Of a stretch of DNA of 64,000 nt, positions 26,060 through 35,604 are shown one piece after another. The DNA comes from Hawksworthiomyces lignivorus (lineage: Eukaryota > Ascomycota > Sordariomycetes > Ophiostomatales > Ophiostomataceae). The notes beneath the pieces are model-generated. The model searched no databases, was not told the origin of the DNA, and saw only the letters and a list, made by a program, of their open reading frames with translations. The translations under genes and the position numbers were made by a program. The DNA is taken from assembly GCA_002917075.1 (NCBI GenBank), contig NTMA01000072.1:124001-188000 (forward strand), in the 5' to 3' direction. Position 1 is the stretch's first letter; each line of letters starts with the position of its first letter.

Positions 26060-27625
26060 GCTAGTCCCTGTTGCTAACAGACGCAAAGAAGTCCACATTC
26101 CCACTGGCGTGCCTGATGCGGCCAAGGTCCCCAAGGCGGCCAAGGCAGCCGGCAAGACGGCTGCGGCCAACACCACGGCGGCACCGGCCATGATGCAGAC
26201 AAAGTTTGACTACGAGGGCTTCTACGAGACGGAGCTGGACAAGAAGCACAAGGACAAGTCGTACCGCTACTTTAACAACATCAACCGCATGGCCAAGGCG
26301 TTCCCGCGCGCGCACATGGCGGAGAAGGAGGACCAGGTGACGGTGTGGTGCGCCAACGACTACCTGGGGATGGGCAGCAACCCGGAGGTGCTGCGGACAA
26401 TGCATGAGACGCTGGACGAGTACGGGGCGGGCGCGGGCGGGACGCGCAACATCTCGGGCCACAACCAGCACGCGGTGGGGCTGGAGCAGACGATCGCGCA
26501 GCTGCACGCCAAGGAGGCGGCGTTGGTGTTCAGCTCGTGCTACGTGGCCAACGACGCGACGCTGGCGACGCTGGGCAGCAAGATGCCGGGCTGCGTGATC
26601 CTGTCGGACAGCCTGAACCACGCGTCGATGATCCAGGGCATCCGGCACTCGGGCACGGAGAAGATTGTGTTCCGGCACAACGACGTGGCGGACCTAGAGG
26701 AGAAGCTAGCTAGCCTGCCGCTCAACGTGCCCAAGATCATCGCGTTCGAGTCCGTGTACAGCATGTGCGGCTCGATCGGCCCGATCGAGGCCATCTGCGA
26801 CCTGGCCGAGAAGTACGGCGCGCTGACCTTTTTGGACGAGGTGCACGCCGTCGGCATGTACGGCCCGCACGGCGCGGGCGTGGCCGAGCACCTGGACTTT
26901 GAGGCGCACGCGGCCGGCCGGCCGCAGGGCACGCTGATGGACCGCATCGACATCATCACGGGCACGCTGGGCAAGGCGTACGGCTGCGTCGGCGGCTACA
27001 TTGCGGGCAGCACGCGCCTGGTCGACATGATCCGGTCGCTGGCGCCGGGCTTCATCTTCACGACGTCGCTGCCGCCCGCCACCATGGCCGGCGCGCGCGC
27101 CGCCATCGACTACCAGATGCGCTACGACGGCGACCGCCGCCTGCAGCAGCTGCACACGCGCGCCGTCAAGGAGTCGCTGGCCGCCGCCGACGTGCCCGTC
27201 ATTCCCAACCCCTCCCACATCATCCCCATCCTCGTCGGCGACGCCGAGCTGGCCAAGCGCGCCTCCGACATGCTACTGCGCGACCACCAGATCTACGTCC
27301 AGTCCATCAACTACCCCACCGTCCCCGTCGGCCAGGAGCGCCTGCGCATCACCCCGACCCCGGGCCACGTCCGCGCCTACCGCGACCGCCTCGTCCACGC
27401 CGTCGACGCCATCTGGTCCGAGCTCGGCATCCGCCGCACCTCTGACTGGGCCCGCGCCGTTCCCGGCGGCTTCCTCGGCGTCGGCGCCCCGCCCGCCGCC
27501 GAGGACACCCCGCTCTGGACCGAGGAGCAGCTCGGCATCGCCGACGCCGTGCGCGCCCTCCGCGAGCAGCAGAAGACCAAGGGCGGCGCTGCCGCCGCGG
27601 GCCTGACTGAGCTGCTCCTCGAGCA

Positions 27626-27656
<31 letters not shown>

Positions 27657-27689
27657 GCCAGCGCGGGCTCCGCGTCTGCGACTGCCTAA
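25484..27689 (+). CDS. HEM1: 5-aminolevulinate synthase, mitochondrial
   Basis: PLP-dependent enzyme condensing glycine and succinyl-CoA to 5-aminolevulinate, the first and usually limiting step of heme synthesis, in the mitochondrial matrix. Exons 25484-25991 and 26065-27689 give 710 aa. The catalytic core shows [54 protein letters not shown] and the PLP lysine in [14 protein letters not shown] (about Lys473). The N-terminus is a long Ala/Thr/Arg-rich targeting sequence with two Cys-Pro heme-regulatory-type motifs, AVCPFL (about residue 12) and HRCPVM (about residue 69). These are known in ALAS to mediate heme inhibition. The 73-bp intron contains T32. Of two possible acceptors, only 26064 keeps frame. 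Nine CAG codons near the C-terminus encode Q9. It is longer than typical fungal ALAS because of both ends. Confidence 0.96.
26027..26058. repeat. Poly(T) run, 32 nt, inside the ALAS intron
   Basis: Thirty-two T make up nearly half of the 73-bp ALAS intron and form its polypyrimidine tract, six bases before the acceptor AG. It is the longest homopolymer in the window. Confidence 0.9.
27630..27656 (+). repeat. CAG trinucleotide repeat (9 units) in ALAS
   Basis: Nine perfect CAG codons encode polyglutamine close to the ALAS C-terminus, outside the catalytic core. It is likely length-polymorphic. Confidence 0.9.
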
Positions 27690-28829
27690 CACCAGACGCT
27701 CGAAACAAAAAAAGAACAAAGACAAAAGTGCATTTTGGATCTGTCTGAGCCGATTGTATCCGCTGGCACCCCTTCTTGGGCGACCTTGCTTGGATTGCTC
27801 TACAAAACTTTTATCATTCATCTCGCGCAAGTCTTTTGAAAAGTGCCTCTGGGCCATCGTCGATATGGTTTTTCGAGATGTGGCCATGCCTTTTCCACTT
27901 GTCCGCCCTATTTTTCAAGATCAATTTTTTCTTTTTGCTTTCGAAGTCAGGTAGTCGCTCCGACCCTAACCAATACAAACATTAGTAGCACATTTTGTGC
28001 TACATACATGCTACACATTCAATTTGTTCCAATAGCTTGACCAGGTGCAATTGTGTAGAAAGGAATGTGACTGTGATACATGGGGCTTGTGGACCTGTCC
28101 TTTCTGTAAATCGGTATCAAAAGCCACATTCGCAGTTCTTCACGTGATATTACATGTGACAATATTCCTATTTTAGTTCAGCAATTTACGCCAATCAGCC
28201 ACTTGGCCAAGCCAGATAGGCGAGAGCGAGTTCAAATTTAAAAAGGCAAAAGAAAATTGTTAAGGAACGGAGACGGAGTCAGCGGAACGTCTGAAATTCC
28301 TCCGTCTCCGTCGGAGCCTTACTTTGCATCCACTGCCAGCACAACCCATGCACGTACTCTCGCCTAATGGATGGCCCCTTGCCCTGACTTCGCTTGGGTT
28401 CTTTCTCTGCAACAGAGATAGTCAGGGAGACAGATCTCCTGTCTGGTAAATGGAAGATTCGTAATTGCTCTCCTAATTGGAAAAAAAAATGAGTCGTCTA
28501 AAGCTGTAGCCTTGGAGAATGACATCAGACTAAGAACAGATTTTCTCTGATCTGCTGTGCTGCAGCTCGTGCTCCTTCTTTGTGCTTCTTACAACCACAT
28601 TATCTTACTTCCCACTTCTCCTTCAACTCTCATAGTCTTCCTGCTCCACAAGATCACTTGAGATACTGTTGTTTCGGTTTACCTCGCTGCACAAGGCTGA
28701 ACTTACCAAGTCTATTAACGTAAAGAGGATGCAGAATCCTCAAGACACACGCTTAAACACTTACACCTCTTACACTTACACCTAGATAACCAACACAACA
28801 CACCAACACACAAACTGACCCATTGAGAT
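27690..28829. promoter_or_regulatory. Intergenic region ALAS / Zn2Cys6, with CGG-rich stem
   Basis: Tandem gap of 1.1 kb holding the 3' UTR of ALAS and the promoter of the Zn2Cys6 gene. The notable element is a perfect 12-bp inverted repeat (28267-28278 with 28300-28311), listed separately. The last 150 bp before the start are rich in CA and ACAC runs. No ORF of interest was seen. Confidence 0.5.
28267..28314. promoter_or_regulatory. Inverted repeat with six CGG/CCG triplets, possible Zn2Cys6 operator
   Basis: ACGGAGACGGAG (28267-28278) and CTCCGTCTCCGT (28300-28311) are perfect reverse complements around a 21-nt loop. CGG triplets stand at 28268, 28274, 28283 and 28312, and CCG triplets at 28302 and 28308. 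Zn2Cys6 factors bind pairs of CGG triplets. The element lies about 520 bp upstream of a Zn2Cys6 gene, which suggests autoregulation. The inference rests on motif and position only. Confidence 0.45.
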
Positions 28830-31740
28830 ATGCTTGAGACCAACAAAAACAAAGGCCCCCGCGCCTGCAATACATGCGCCAAAGCAAAGAGCCGCTGCGT
28901 GCCAAGTCCGGTGGCTGACATCTGCGAGAGGTAATTGCTCTCTCCCTCTCCCTCTTCTCGCTGTTCTTTAGCTTTTCCACTGCATCAATTGCTCTAAACG
29001 TATAAAACTTGCTTCCTAACTGTCCCAAGATGTCACCGCTTGAACAAGCCATGCGGCTCACAGACTCCTGCCCCACCGCGGCGGCGGCGAGCCGATCTTG
29101 GAGGAGGAGCAGGGGCGGGGCCGAGCTCGTCTGGTGTCCAGGGGAACGGCCAATCCAAGCATCACAAGACGGGATCCAAGCCGACGCGCGTCTCCGAGCT
29201 CGAACGCCGGCTGGAGGACTTGACGTCACGCCTGGACTCGGTGAGCCGGCAGCAGCAGCAGCTACCTCACCCCCACCCTCCTCCATACCCAGATCAAACT
29301 GACCCCAATCGGCGCACCACGCCAATTGACGTCTTCCGGCACAGAGCTCACTGGGGCTACATGTATCCAGCGCGCCACATCTTTCCAGCTGAGGACTATC
29401 CTGCGCCGGCGCAGGATTCAGCTGTTGGCGCCCAGGATGCTGGTGTAAATGCAGCATCAGCGCCAGCGCCGCCGACGGCACCCGCGCCAGTGTCCCGCCA
29501 AACGTCCATCTCTAACGTCATCTCGCCGCCTGTCACGGTAGCTTCGCCCGCCTCCAACAACAGTGGCAGTACCAGCGGCAACAGCAATACAAACAGCATC
29601 TCGGATGTGTCATCCACATCCACGGCACCTGTGTCAAGGGCGCCCGCGTCAGGTATCGATATGAAGACTGACGACATGCCGGCCTGCGCCATGTTTCCGC
29701 CGTTCCCCTTCACCCGCGACCGGCCCTCTCCCCAGGACCCAAAGAGCTCCTCTCAAAGCAGTGGGAGCAGCAGCGTCATCTGCAGCCGTGCGGTCCCATT
29801 CTCCATGAACACCCCTGCCGCTACACCTCCTGTGCCTGCTGTGCCTTCGCAGATCGCCACATCTGCCTTCTCCTCCGACAATGGCATTTGGCCCGAGGCC
29901 GATGAGGCGGAGATTCTACTCAATGAATACCGCAACTATGCCATGCCCCTCTTCCCGTTTGTCGATATCCCTGCCCACATCTCCTCCAACCGGCTGCGCG
30001 CCTCCCGGCCCTATGTCTGGAAAGCAATGATTATGATGGCGTGCCACCTCGATGGGAACCGGCAGATTCGGATGGGCAACAAACTTCTAGGTGAAATCTC
30101 TAACGCCGCATTCCTGCAGCCGCGGCGCAACTTCGACTTACTTCAGTCGCTCTTGCTCGTTATGGCTTGGTACGTCCTCTGTCCACCTTCCTCCTCGTCT
30201 CACCTCCACCCGCGTTTGTTCTTCTTCCGTAAGAGCCTCACTAACTGTCTCAGGTATCATTACAACATCAACAGCTACCAGCTGACCAACTACCTGTTCT
30301 TGGCGCGCGCCATGTGTGTGACCCTTGGGCTCAGCGAACCCTCCGCTGCCTCCCTGACGACGCTGGAGTCCGAGTACTCATCTGAAACCCTAGAAAAGAT
30401 GCGCACTTTCGCCGGCACCTTCTACTTGGTAACCCTGGCTAGTACTACTGGCAAGCGGCCCGATATGATGATGAACACCGCTTATCTCGAGACCTGCTGC
30501 AATATCCTCGAGCGCCACCGGGAGCGCGCCTCGGACGTCTTCCTAGTCCAGCTTGTGCGCGTGCAGCAGCTGGGCCAGTCTATCTCTGCAGCGTTTCAGC
30601 TGCGCAACAACGGCGTCCAGATGGGGTTCCCGTCTGTCCGTCAACTAGTGCAGAGTTTGGAACAGCAGGTGGAAGCGTACAAAGCCCAAATACCCCTAGC
30701 GTATCAAGATCACCGTGAGTTGTCCTTTGTTCATGTCATTTTCTGCGGTTTTTGTTGTCCTTTATACCTTCCCAGCTAACATTGTGCCAGCCTCTCTAAT
30801 GGCCCATATTCACATTTGCGAGATTCTCCTGTACGAGATTTGCCTCCAGGAGAACAGCGTCAATGGCAGCAATCGGAGCCCGCCAGGCGAAGAACCCCTG
30901 TCTGAAGCCGATCGGCTTGAACTTCTGTGGGCCTGCTTGAACGCCACCAAGCAGTTCATGAACAACCGCTTCTCTGAGCCGGTTACCGATCAGCCGCGGT
31001 TCCTGTGTCTGACTTCATTCGACTTCATGTTCTCTTTCCTGACCTCCCTGAAGCTCATGACCGTCCAGACTCCGGGGTGGTCCCGCCGTCGCGTGCGAAA
31101 AGAGCTCCGCTTTGACGAGCTGGTCGACCGCCAGATCGACGACATGCGGATCCTGGCTGAGCGTCGGTCCAAGGGCGGCCACCTAGGCCCTACGAAGAAA
31201 GCGCAACCCCCAGGCCTCCTAGGCAACAGCAGCGGCAATCCCAGCGGTACAGACGGCAATGGTAACAGGAACCACGTGGAGGGATCGGAGGAGACCAAAC
31301 AGGACCCATTCGAGCGCTTGGCTCAGCGGTTGCTGGAGCTGAAGGCCATGATCGCCCGAGAACTCGACCGCTTACCAGCTTCTGAGGATGATGACGATAT
31401 GATGGTCGACATCGGCAGCAGCGCCACCACGGCCGTAGCAACAGCCGAAACAACAGCAACCTCTCCCGTAGCAGCAGACGCGCCTACTCCGTTCTCCGCT
31501 ATGCTAGCAGCGACCCATCCGGATCTTCCTTCATCGACCTCGGTAGCGGCTCCGCTGGATCCCAACGTTGTCATCGACGCCGAGCCAATCCTCAGCTTCG
31601 CCGATGTCACAATCGATTACATGCAGAACCTGGAACCCGCATTCTGGCCCGACCTACTCAACACATCTAGCTGGGAGCCGTACATGGACGTCAGCATGGG
31701 AACGCCGCCGCTGTTTGACTCGTGGAATTCGGGGGTGTAG
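28830..31740 (+). CDS. Zn2Cys6 fungal transcription factor
   Basis: Nuclear DNA-binding regulator. The ATG at 28830 opens a short exon needed to complete the zinc cluster. The cluster has Cys13, 16, 23, 32, 35 and 42 (C-x2-C-x6-C-x8-C-x2-C-x6-C), and the fourth and fifth Cys are brought together by splicing. A short coiled coil (RVSELERRLEDLTSRLDSV) follows, then a long Ser/Pro/Ala-rich linker. The middle homology region contains LFPFVDIPAHISSNRLRASR and, after splicing, YHYNINSYQLTNYLFLARAM, as in Leu3/WAR1-like factors. The C-terminus is acidic and Ala/Thr rich. Exons 28830-28930, 29030-30169, 30254-30714 and 30791-31740 give 883 aa. The second intron (84 bp) is stopless and a multiple of three. 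No target pathway can be read from the sequence; the neighbours (ALAS, GH30, THI6) do not form an obvious pathway. Confidence 0.92.
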
Positions 31741-33614
31741 TGAACGAGAAGGATTCAAAAGAATGACAAGCTTTGGGCACAGGAGATAGGCCTCTGTCTG
31801 GCCCCCGCCTGTTCGGCAGCAAAAGAGAGCCCCGTTTTCGGCGATAGGAGCTCTCCTTAGCCGAGCCGCGAGCATAAAGTCCAAGCCCATCCCAATAGTA
31901 TGCCTTTGCCTAGCCGCTCGTCGTGACGTCGGAGCCGCTGGCGACTTTCTACAGAGAAAGCAACCGACGTACGCGGAGAGTAGCGAAGGATACGAATAGT
32001 GGAGATTGCTCCGCGGGACGGCCGACATCCAACGTTAGTCGAGGAAGCAACACTTGGGTGCTGCACGGCTATGGCTTGTTCGAAGCGCGTTGATAGCAAG
32101 TTCATCCGAGGAGATTTCGAGGGTTGGCTTGGAAAGGAATAAAAGGGACATGTACGAAAAGAACCGTGGAGACTCGAAGCGTCCGCTATCTCTCCCAGTT
32201 GTGTATTACTCATTTTTCCCTCCTCATATTCGCATTGCTTATCAGAATCCATGGCAAGGCGCATCGGTAGCTTCTCTATGAGCAGCTCCGTTGCAAGATC
32301 ACGAATGGAAACACGCATCGTATTCATACAGTGCTATCTTCACATAGTGCTTCATCTGAAATACACTCTCCTTTTTTATAAGCAACCAAATACCTTCATA
32401 GCCAACAAAATCTGATTGTTTGTCTGCGTTAAAAGAGGGGAGGAATTAGTTGAGAGCTTCAAGCGTGCTGGTTTTCTGTGACACATCTCTCATAGGAGAG
32501 CTTTGAAAGGACCCGTAGCTTTGGGATGCGTAGAATTCACCACCCGTGCCGTCTTCCGCTGTTTACCATAACAGAAGCATAACTTCCAGTTATGAGCCGA
32601 CGCCACGTGAGGTGCTAACAGATACGAACCCGGGATGCTGAGAGAAGCTTGAAGTCCTTTATCTATCCCCGGCAGATAAAATACCATCGGAAGAACGGGC
32701 GCGGGTACTTGCACAACTACGCTTCGGGCAAGAATTACCCTTGACTTTCCTTTAGAAAATGGAGGGCACCAGATATACGGTCCGTAGCAAAGCATGTCCA
32801 AGATGAGTCGCAATTCTTTCATCCAGATGCGGAGAATTTATTTATATATTTATATTTGTTTATTTCGATCTCCTGTAGTGGTACAGAATTTCGCTTTGCG
32901 GATAAAATCCGGTGAAAAGGGGAGAGGCTCTGGCTGCATGCGACTTGTTGTTTGCCCCTGTTTATTCTCCCCTCATTTTCTGAATTCTCCTCTTGCTCCA
33001 TCCATCTATTTACCCGCCTCCCAAGGGAAAACAGATATTTTCAGACGAAAGCTGAAGTATTGAATCAGGTCTTCGATTTCTACAAGCAATAATGGATCTT
33101 ATACGTCTTAGATTTTGGCCTAGCTACCGTCCAAACGTTATAAGGAGGTAAATCCCATGATATTTTTGCGAGGAGGAGATGTGTAAACGCCTTCCGTATT
33201 CCCTGCTTGAATTTATTCTTGGTATGGTCACGGTCTTAGCAATGCAGTAGTGCGGTTCTTTGCATACTAGGTATTGAGCTACACTTTATGGTTACGCCAA
33301 GTTTGGCAATTAAGGTTGTCAATACACCCGGCAATATAGAGTAGTAGAAGGGACATATTGAGCAGAGACAACTGTGGAGAAGCTTAGAGAGAGCACATCC
33401 ATGAGGAATTGACCGTGGAAAAAGGGAAGCACGGCGCAGCGGAGACTCTTTTAATCAAGAGCTAAATTCTAACTTGGAGCGGTAGACTTATATATACACA
33501 AGGTGCCAGCGAGAGAAAATTTGTTGTCTGAAATATAGCCCTGAGACCCTGTCAAGCCTTCTTTTTGGGACAGAATATCTACCTCTTCATCTGCACCCTT
33601 AGGAGACACGAGTC
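31741..33614. other. Intergenic region Zn2Cys6 / GH30
   Basis: About 1.9 kb with no supportable gene. It contains the 3' UTR of the transcription factor and the promoter of the GH30 gene. A minus-strand open frame of 156 codons (32327-31857) has no recognisable domain, and I do not call it. A strongly AT-rich patch lies at 32835-32865. TATATATA at about 33490-33497, roughly 120 bp before the GH30 start, is a plausible TATA element. Confidence 0.5.
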
Positions 33615-35201
33615 ATGAGATTCACTGCTGTGACAATTGCCTCTGCGGCAGCTGGTGCTCTGGCTGGCCCAGCTGGCAGCCTGGCTTCTTCGCCCGTCAA
33701 CGAGGTCGTCTACGAACTGTATCGGCGAGAGGACGGAGTCGTGAGCGCGGGAGCGACCCTCACGGTTGATCCGGCGACGACGTACCAGAAGATGGACGGC
33801 TTTGGGTTCAGTCTGGCGTTCCAGCGCGCTAACTTGATCACAAACATGAAGGACCCCGCCAAACAACAGGAGTTGCTCGACCTTCTGTTCAATCGGACGA
33901 CAGGAGCCGGGTTCTCGATTATTCGCAACGGCATCGGGTCGTCTCCGGACTCAAGCTCGGATCACATGAACACATTTGCGCCGAAAGACCCTGGTGGGCC
34001 AAAGGCAACGCCGCAGTACCAGTTCGACGGCAAGGACTCGGGCCAGCTCTGGGTCAGCCAGCAGGCGTACAAGACCTACGGTGTACGAAACATTTATGCA
34101 GATGCATGGAGTGCACCGGGTACGCTGCCGAAAGAGGTCCCACAGATGATGCAATCCCCCACTCAGTTTACTAATTTCCTTCCTTCTCGTGTAGGTTATA
34201 TGAAAACGAACAAAAACGAAGCCAATGGCGGCTCTATAGCCTCCGACTGGAAGCAGGCCTATGCAGACTACCTGCTGGCGTACGTTGGCTTCTATAAAGA
34301 CGCCGGTGTCACCGTCTCCCACTTGGGTTTCCTCAATGAGCCCGAGTACAGCGCCAACTACGCATCGATGGGCTCTTCCGGGGCGCAGGCAGCCGACTTC
34401 ATCAAGCTGCTGTATAGCACCATCCAGGCGCACAACCTGACAGACTCGCTGGGCATCGTGTGCTGCGAGTCCGAGGGCTGGGGCAACCAGGTCAGCATGA
34501 CCAACGCCATCAAGTCAGCGGGGGCCGACTCCATGGTCAAGGCCATCAGCTCGCACACGTACACGGGTGGGCCGTCGGGCCCTATGAACGTCAAGGTGCC
34601 CGTGTGGCTGTCGGAGCAGTGCGACCTCAACGGCGGCTGGTCGACGGCGTGGTCGGGCGGCGGCGGCGGGGCGGGCATGACGTGGGCCAGCAACATCATG
34701 AACGCGGTCCTCAACACCAACATCGGCGGGTACCTCTATTGGGAGGGCGTGCAGTGGCCCAACCCCAACACCAACGAGAAGCTCATCAAGGTCGACAACA
34801 GCACTAACACGTACGAGGTGGCCAAGCGGCTGTGGGCATTTGCACAGTTCTCGCGCTACGTGCGCCCGGGTGCCACACGCATCGGTGCTACCGGCGCCGG
34901 CACCGGCCTGCGCGCCGCCGCGTTTAAGAACCTGGACGGCACCATCGCCGTGGTACTGCTCAATAGCGGTTCTGCGGCCAACACTGTCACCGTAAAGGTC
35001 ACGGGCGTCACCGTGCCCACCACGGCGACGGGTGTCGGCCTCTGGATCACGGACAACACGCACAACTGCGAGGCCTCAACGGCCACCATCGGCTCAGATG
35101 GGTCCATATCCGGGACGGTGCCGGGAACTGGCATGGGCACGTTTGTGATTCCGGCTGCCGCCAGCCCACCAGCGGCGGCTACGCCTTCGGCGGCAGCTTG
35201 A
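33615..35201 (+). CDS. Secreted GH30 glycanase (endo-beta-1,6-galactanase-like)
   Basis: Glycoside hydrolase family 30, closest by motif to fungal endo-beta-1,6-galactanases, which cleave the side chains of plant arabinogalactan. Exons 33615-34119 and 34195-35201 give 503 aa. The N-terminus (MRFTAVTIASAAAGALAGPA) is a signal peptide, so it is extracellular. Landmarks are YQKMDGFGFSLAFQRA, IIRNGIGSS and YADAWSAPGYMKTN. The acid/base Glu is about residue 217 (GFLNEPEYS) and the nucleophile Glu about residue 309 (PVWLSEQCD). GGYLYWEGVQWPNPN follows, then the GH30 C-terminal beta domain. The 75-bp intron has a GTACGC donor, a TACTAAT branch and a GTGTAG acceptor. It is stopless and a multiple of three, so an unspliced reading would also be open. 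The final residues are a low-complexity Ala/Pro tail. Substrate is inferred, and other beta-1,6-glycans are possible. Confidence 0.93.
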   Translation: MRFTAVTIASAAAGALAGPAGSLASSPVNEVVYELYRREDGVVSAGATLTVDPATTYQKMDGFGFSLAFQRANLITNMKDPAKQQELLDLLFNRTTGAGFSIIRNGIGSSPDSSSDHMNTFAPKDPGGPKATPQYQFDGKDSGQLWVSQQAYKTYGVRNIYADAWSAPGTLPKEVPQMMQSPTQFTNFLPSRVGYMKTNKNEANGGSIASDWKQAYADYLLAYVGFYKDAGVTVSHLGFLNEPEYSANYASMGSSGAQAADFIKLLYSTIQAHNLTDSLGIVCCESEGWGNQVSMTNAIKSAGADSMVKAISSHTYTGGPSGPMNVKVPVWLSEQCDLNGGWSTAWSGGGGGAGMTWASNIMNAVLNTNIGGYLYWEGVQWPNPNTNEKLIKVDNSTNTYEVAKRLWAFAQFSRYVRPGATRIGATGAGTGLRAAAFKNLDGTIAVVLLNSGSAANTVTVKVTGVTVPTTATGVGLWITDNTHNCEASTATIGSDGSISGTVPGTGMGTFVIPAAASPPAAATPSAAA

Positions 35202-35604
35202 GATAGGGGGGACGATCGAGCATCTTCTCTTGTAGATTTTGTTTAGCTGTTCTTCACTGTATATAATTTATTAATTATTTTTTTTTTGAAGAGTTTCTCT
35301 GGGCAAAATAAAATTAAGCAACCCTCCCTAAGAATGAAATGATGCAAGATCATGAGGTTTGCTTGTAAATCTTCGCCCACAATTTTGCGGCGGCGTTAAT
35401 AATGAGCAAATAAGACGGGCTTTGCTGCCGAGCAAGCTCAAGATTCGAGCTTGAATAGCACCCCCCACCGATTGCACCGTCTTGGACCCGCAGGTTTTTT
35501 GTATTTGGACTCATATATATATATATAGATATATTGGAACGTCTCCTCCCACGCTCTCTGTTCTCGGCTGCATCCTTTTTGATCGAAGCTTGACTCTTTC
35601 GACC
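35202..35604. promoter_or_regulatory. GH30 3' UTR and THI6 promoter
   Basis: A 403-bp tandem gap. AATAAA at 35307-35312 is a plausible poly(A) signal for GH30. An alternating TA/GA tract at about 35514-35533 lies close upstream of THI6 and may serve as a TATA region. I looked for TPP-riboswitch core motifs and found none. Confidence 0.45.
35307..35312 (+). terminator. Probable poly(A) signal of the GH30 gene
   Basis: AATAAA about 105 bp after the GH30 stop, in an AT-rich 3' region. The hexamer is weakly required in fungi, so this is suggestive only. Confidence 0.35.

Noticed and set aside
26065..26080. Alternative ALAS acceptor at 26080 (AACAG)
   Set aside because: It has a good AG but breaks the reading frame with the phase-1 donor, whereas the acceptor at 26064 keeps it.
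31857..32327. 156-codon minus-strand frame downstream of the Zn2Cys6 gene
   Set aside because: Unrecognised sequence, overlaps another minus-strand frame, and lies in what should be 3' UTR and promoter DNA.
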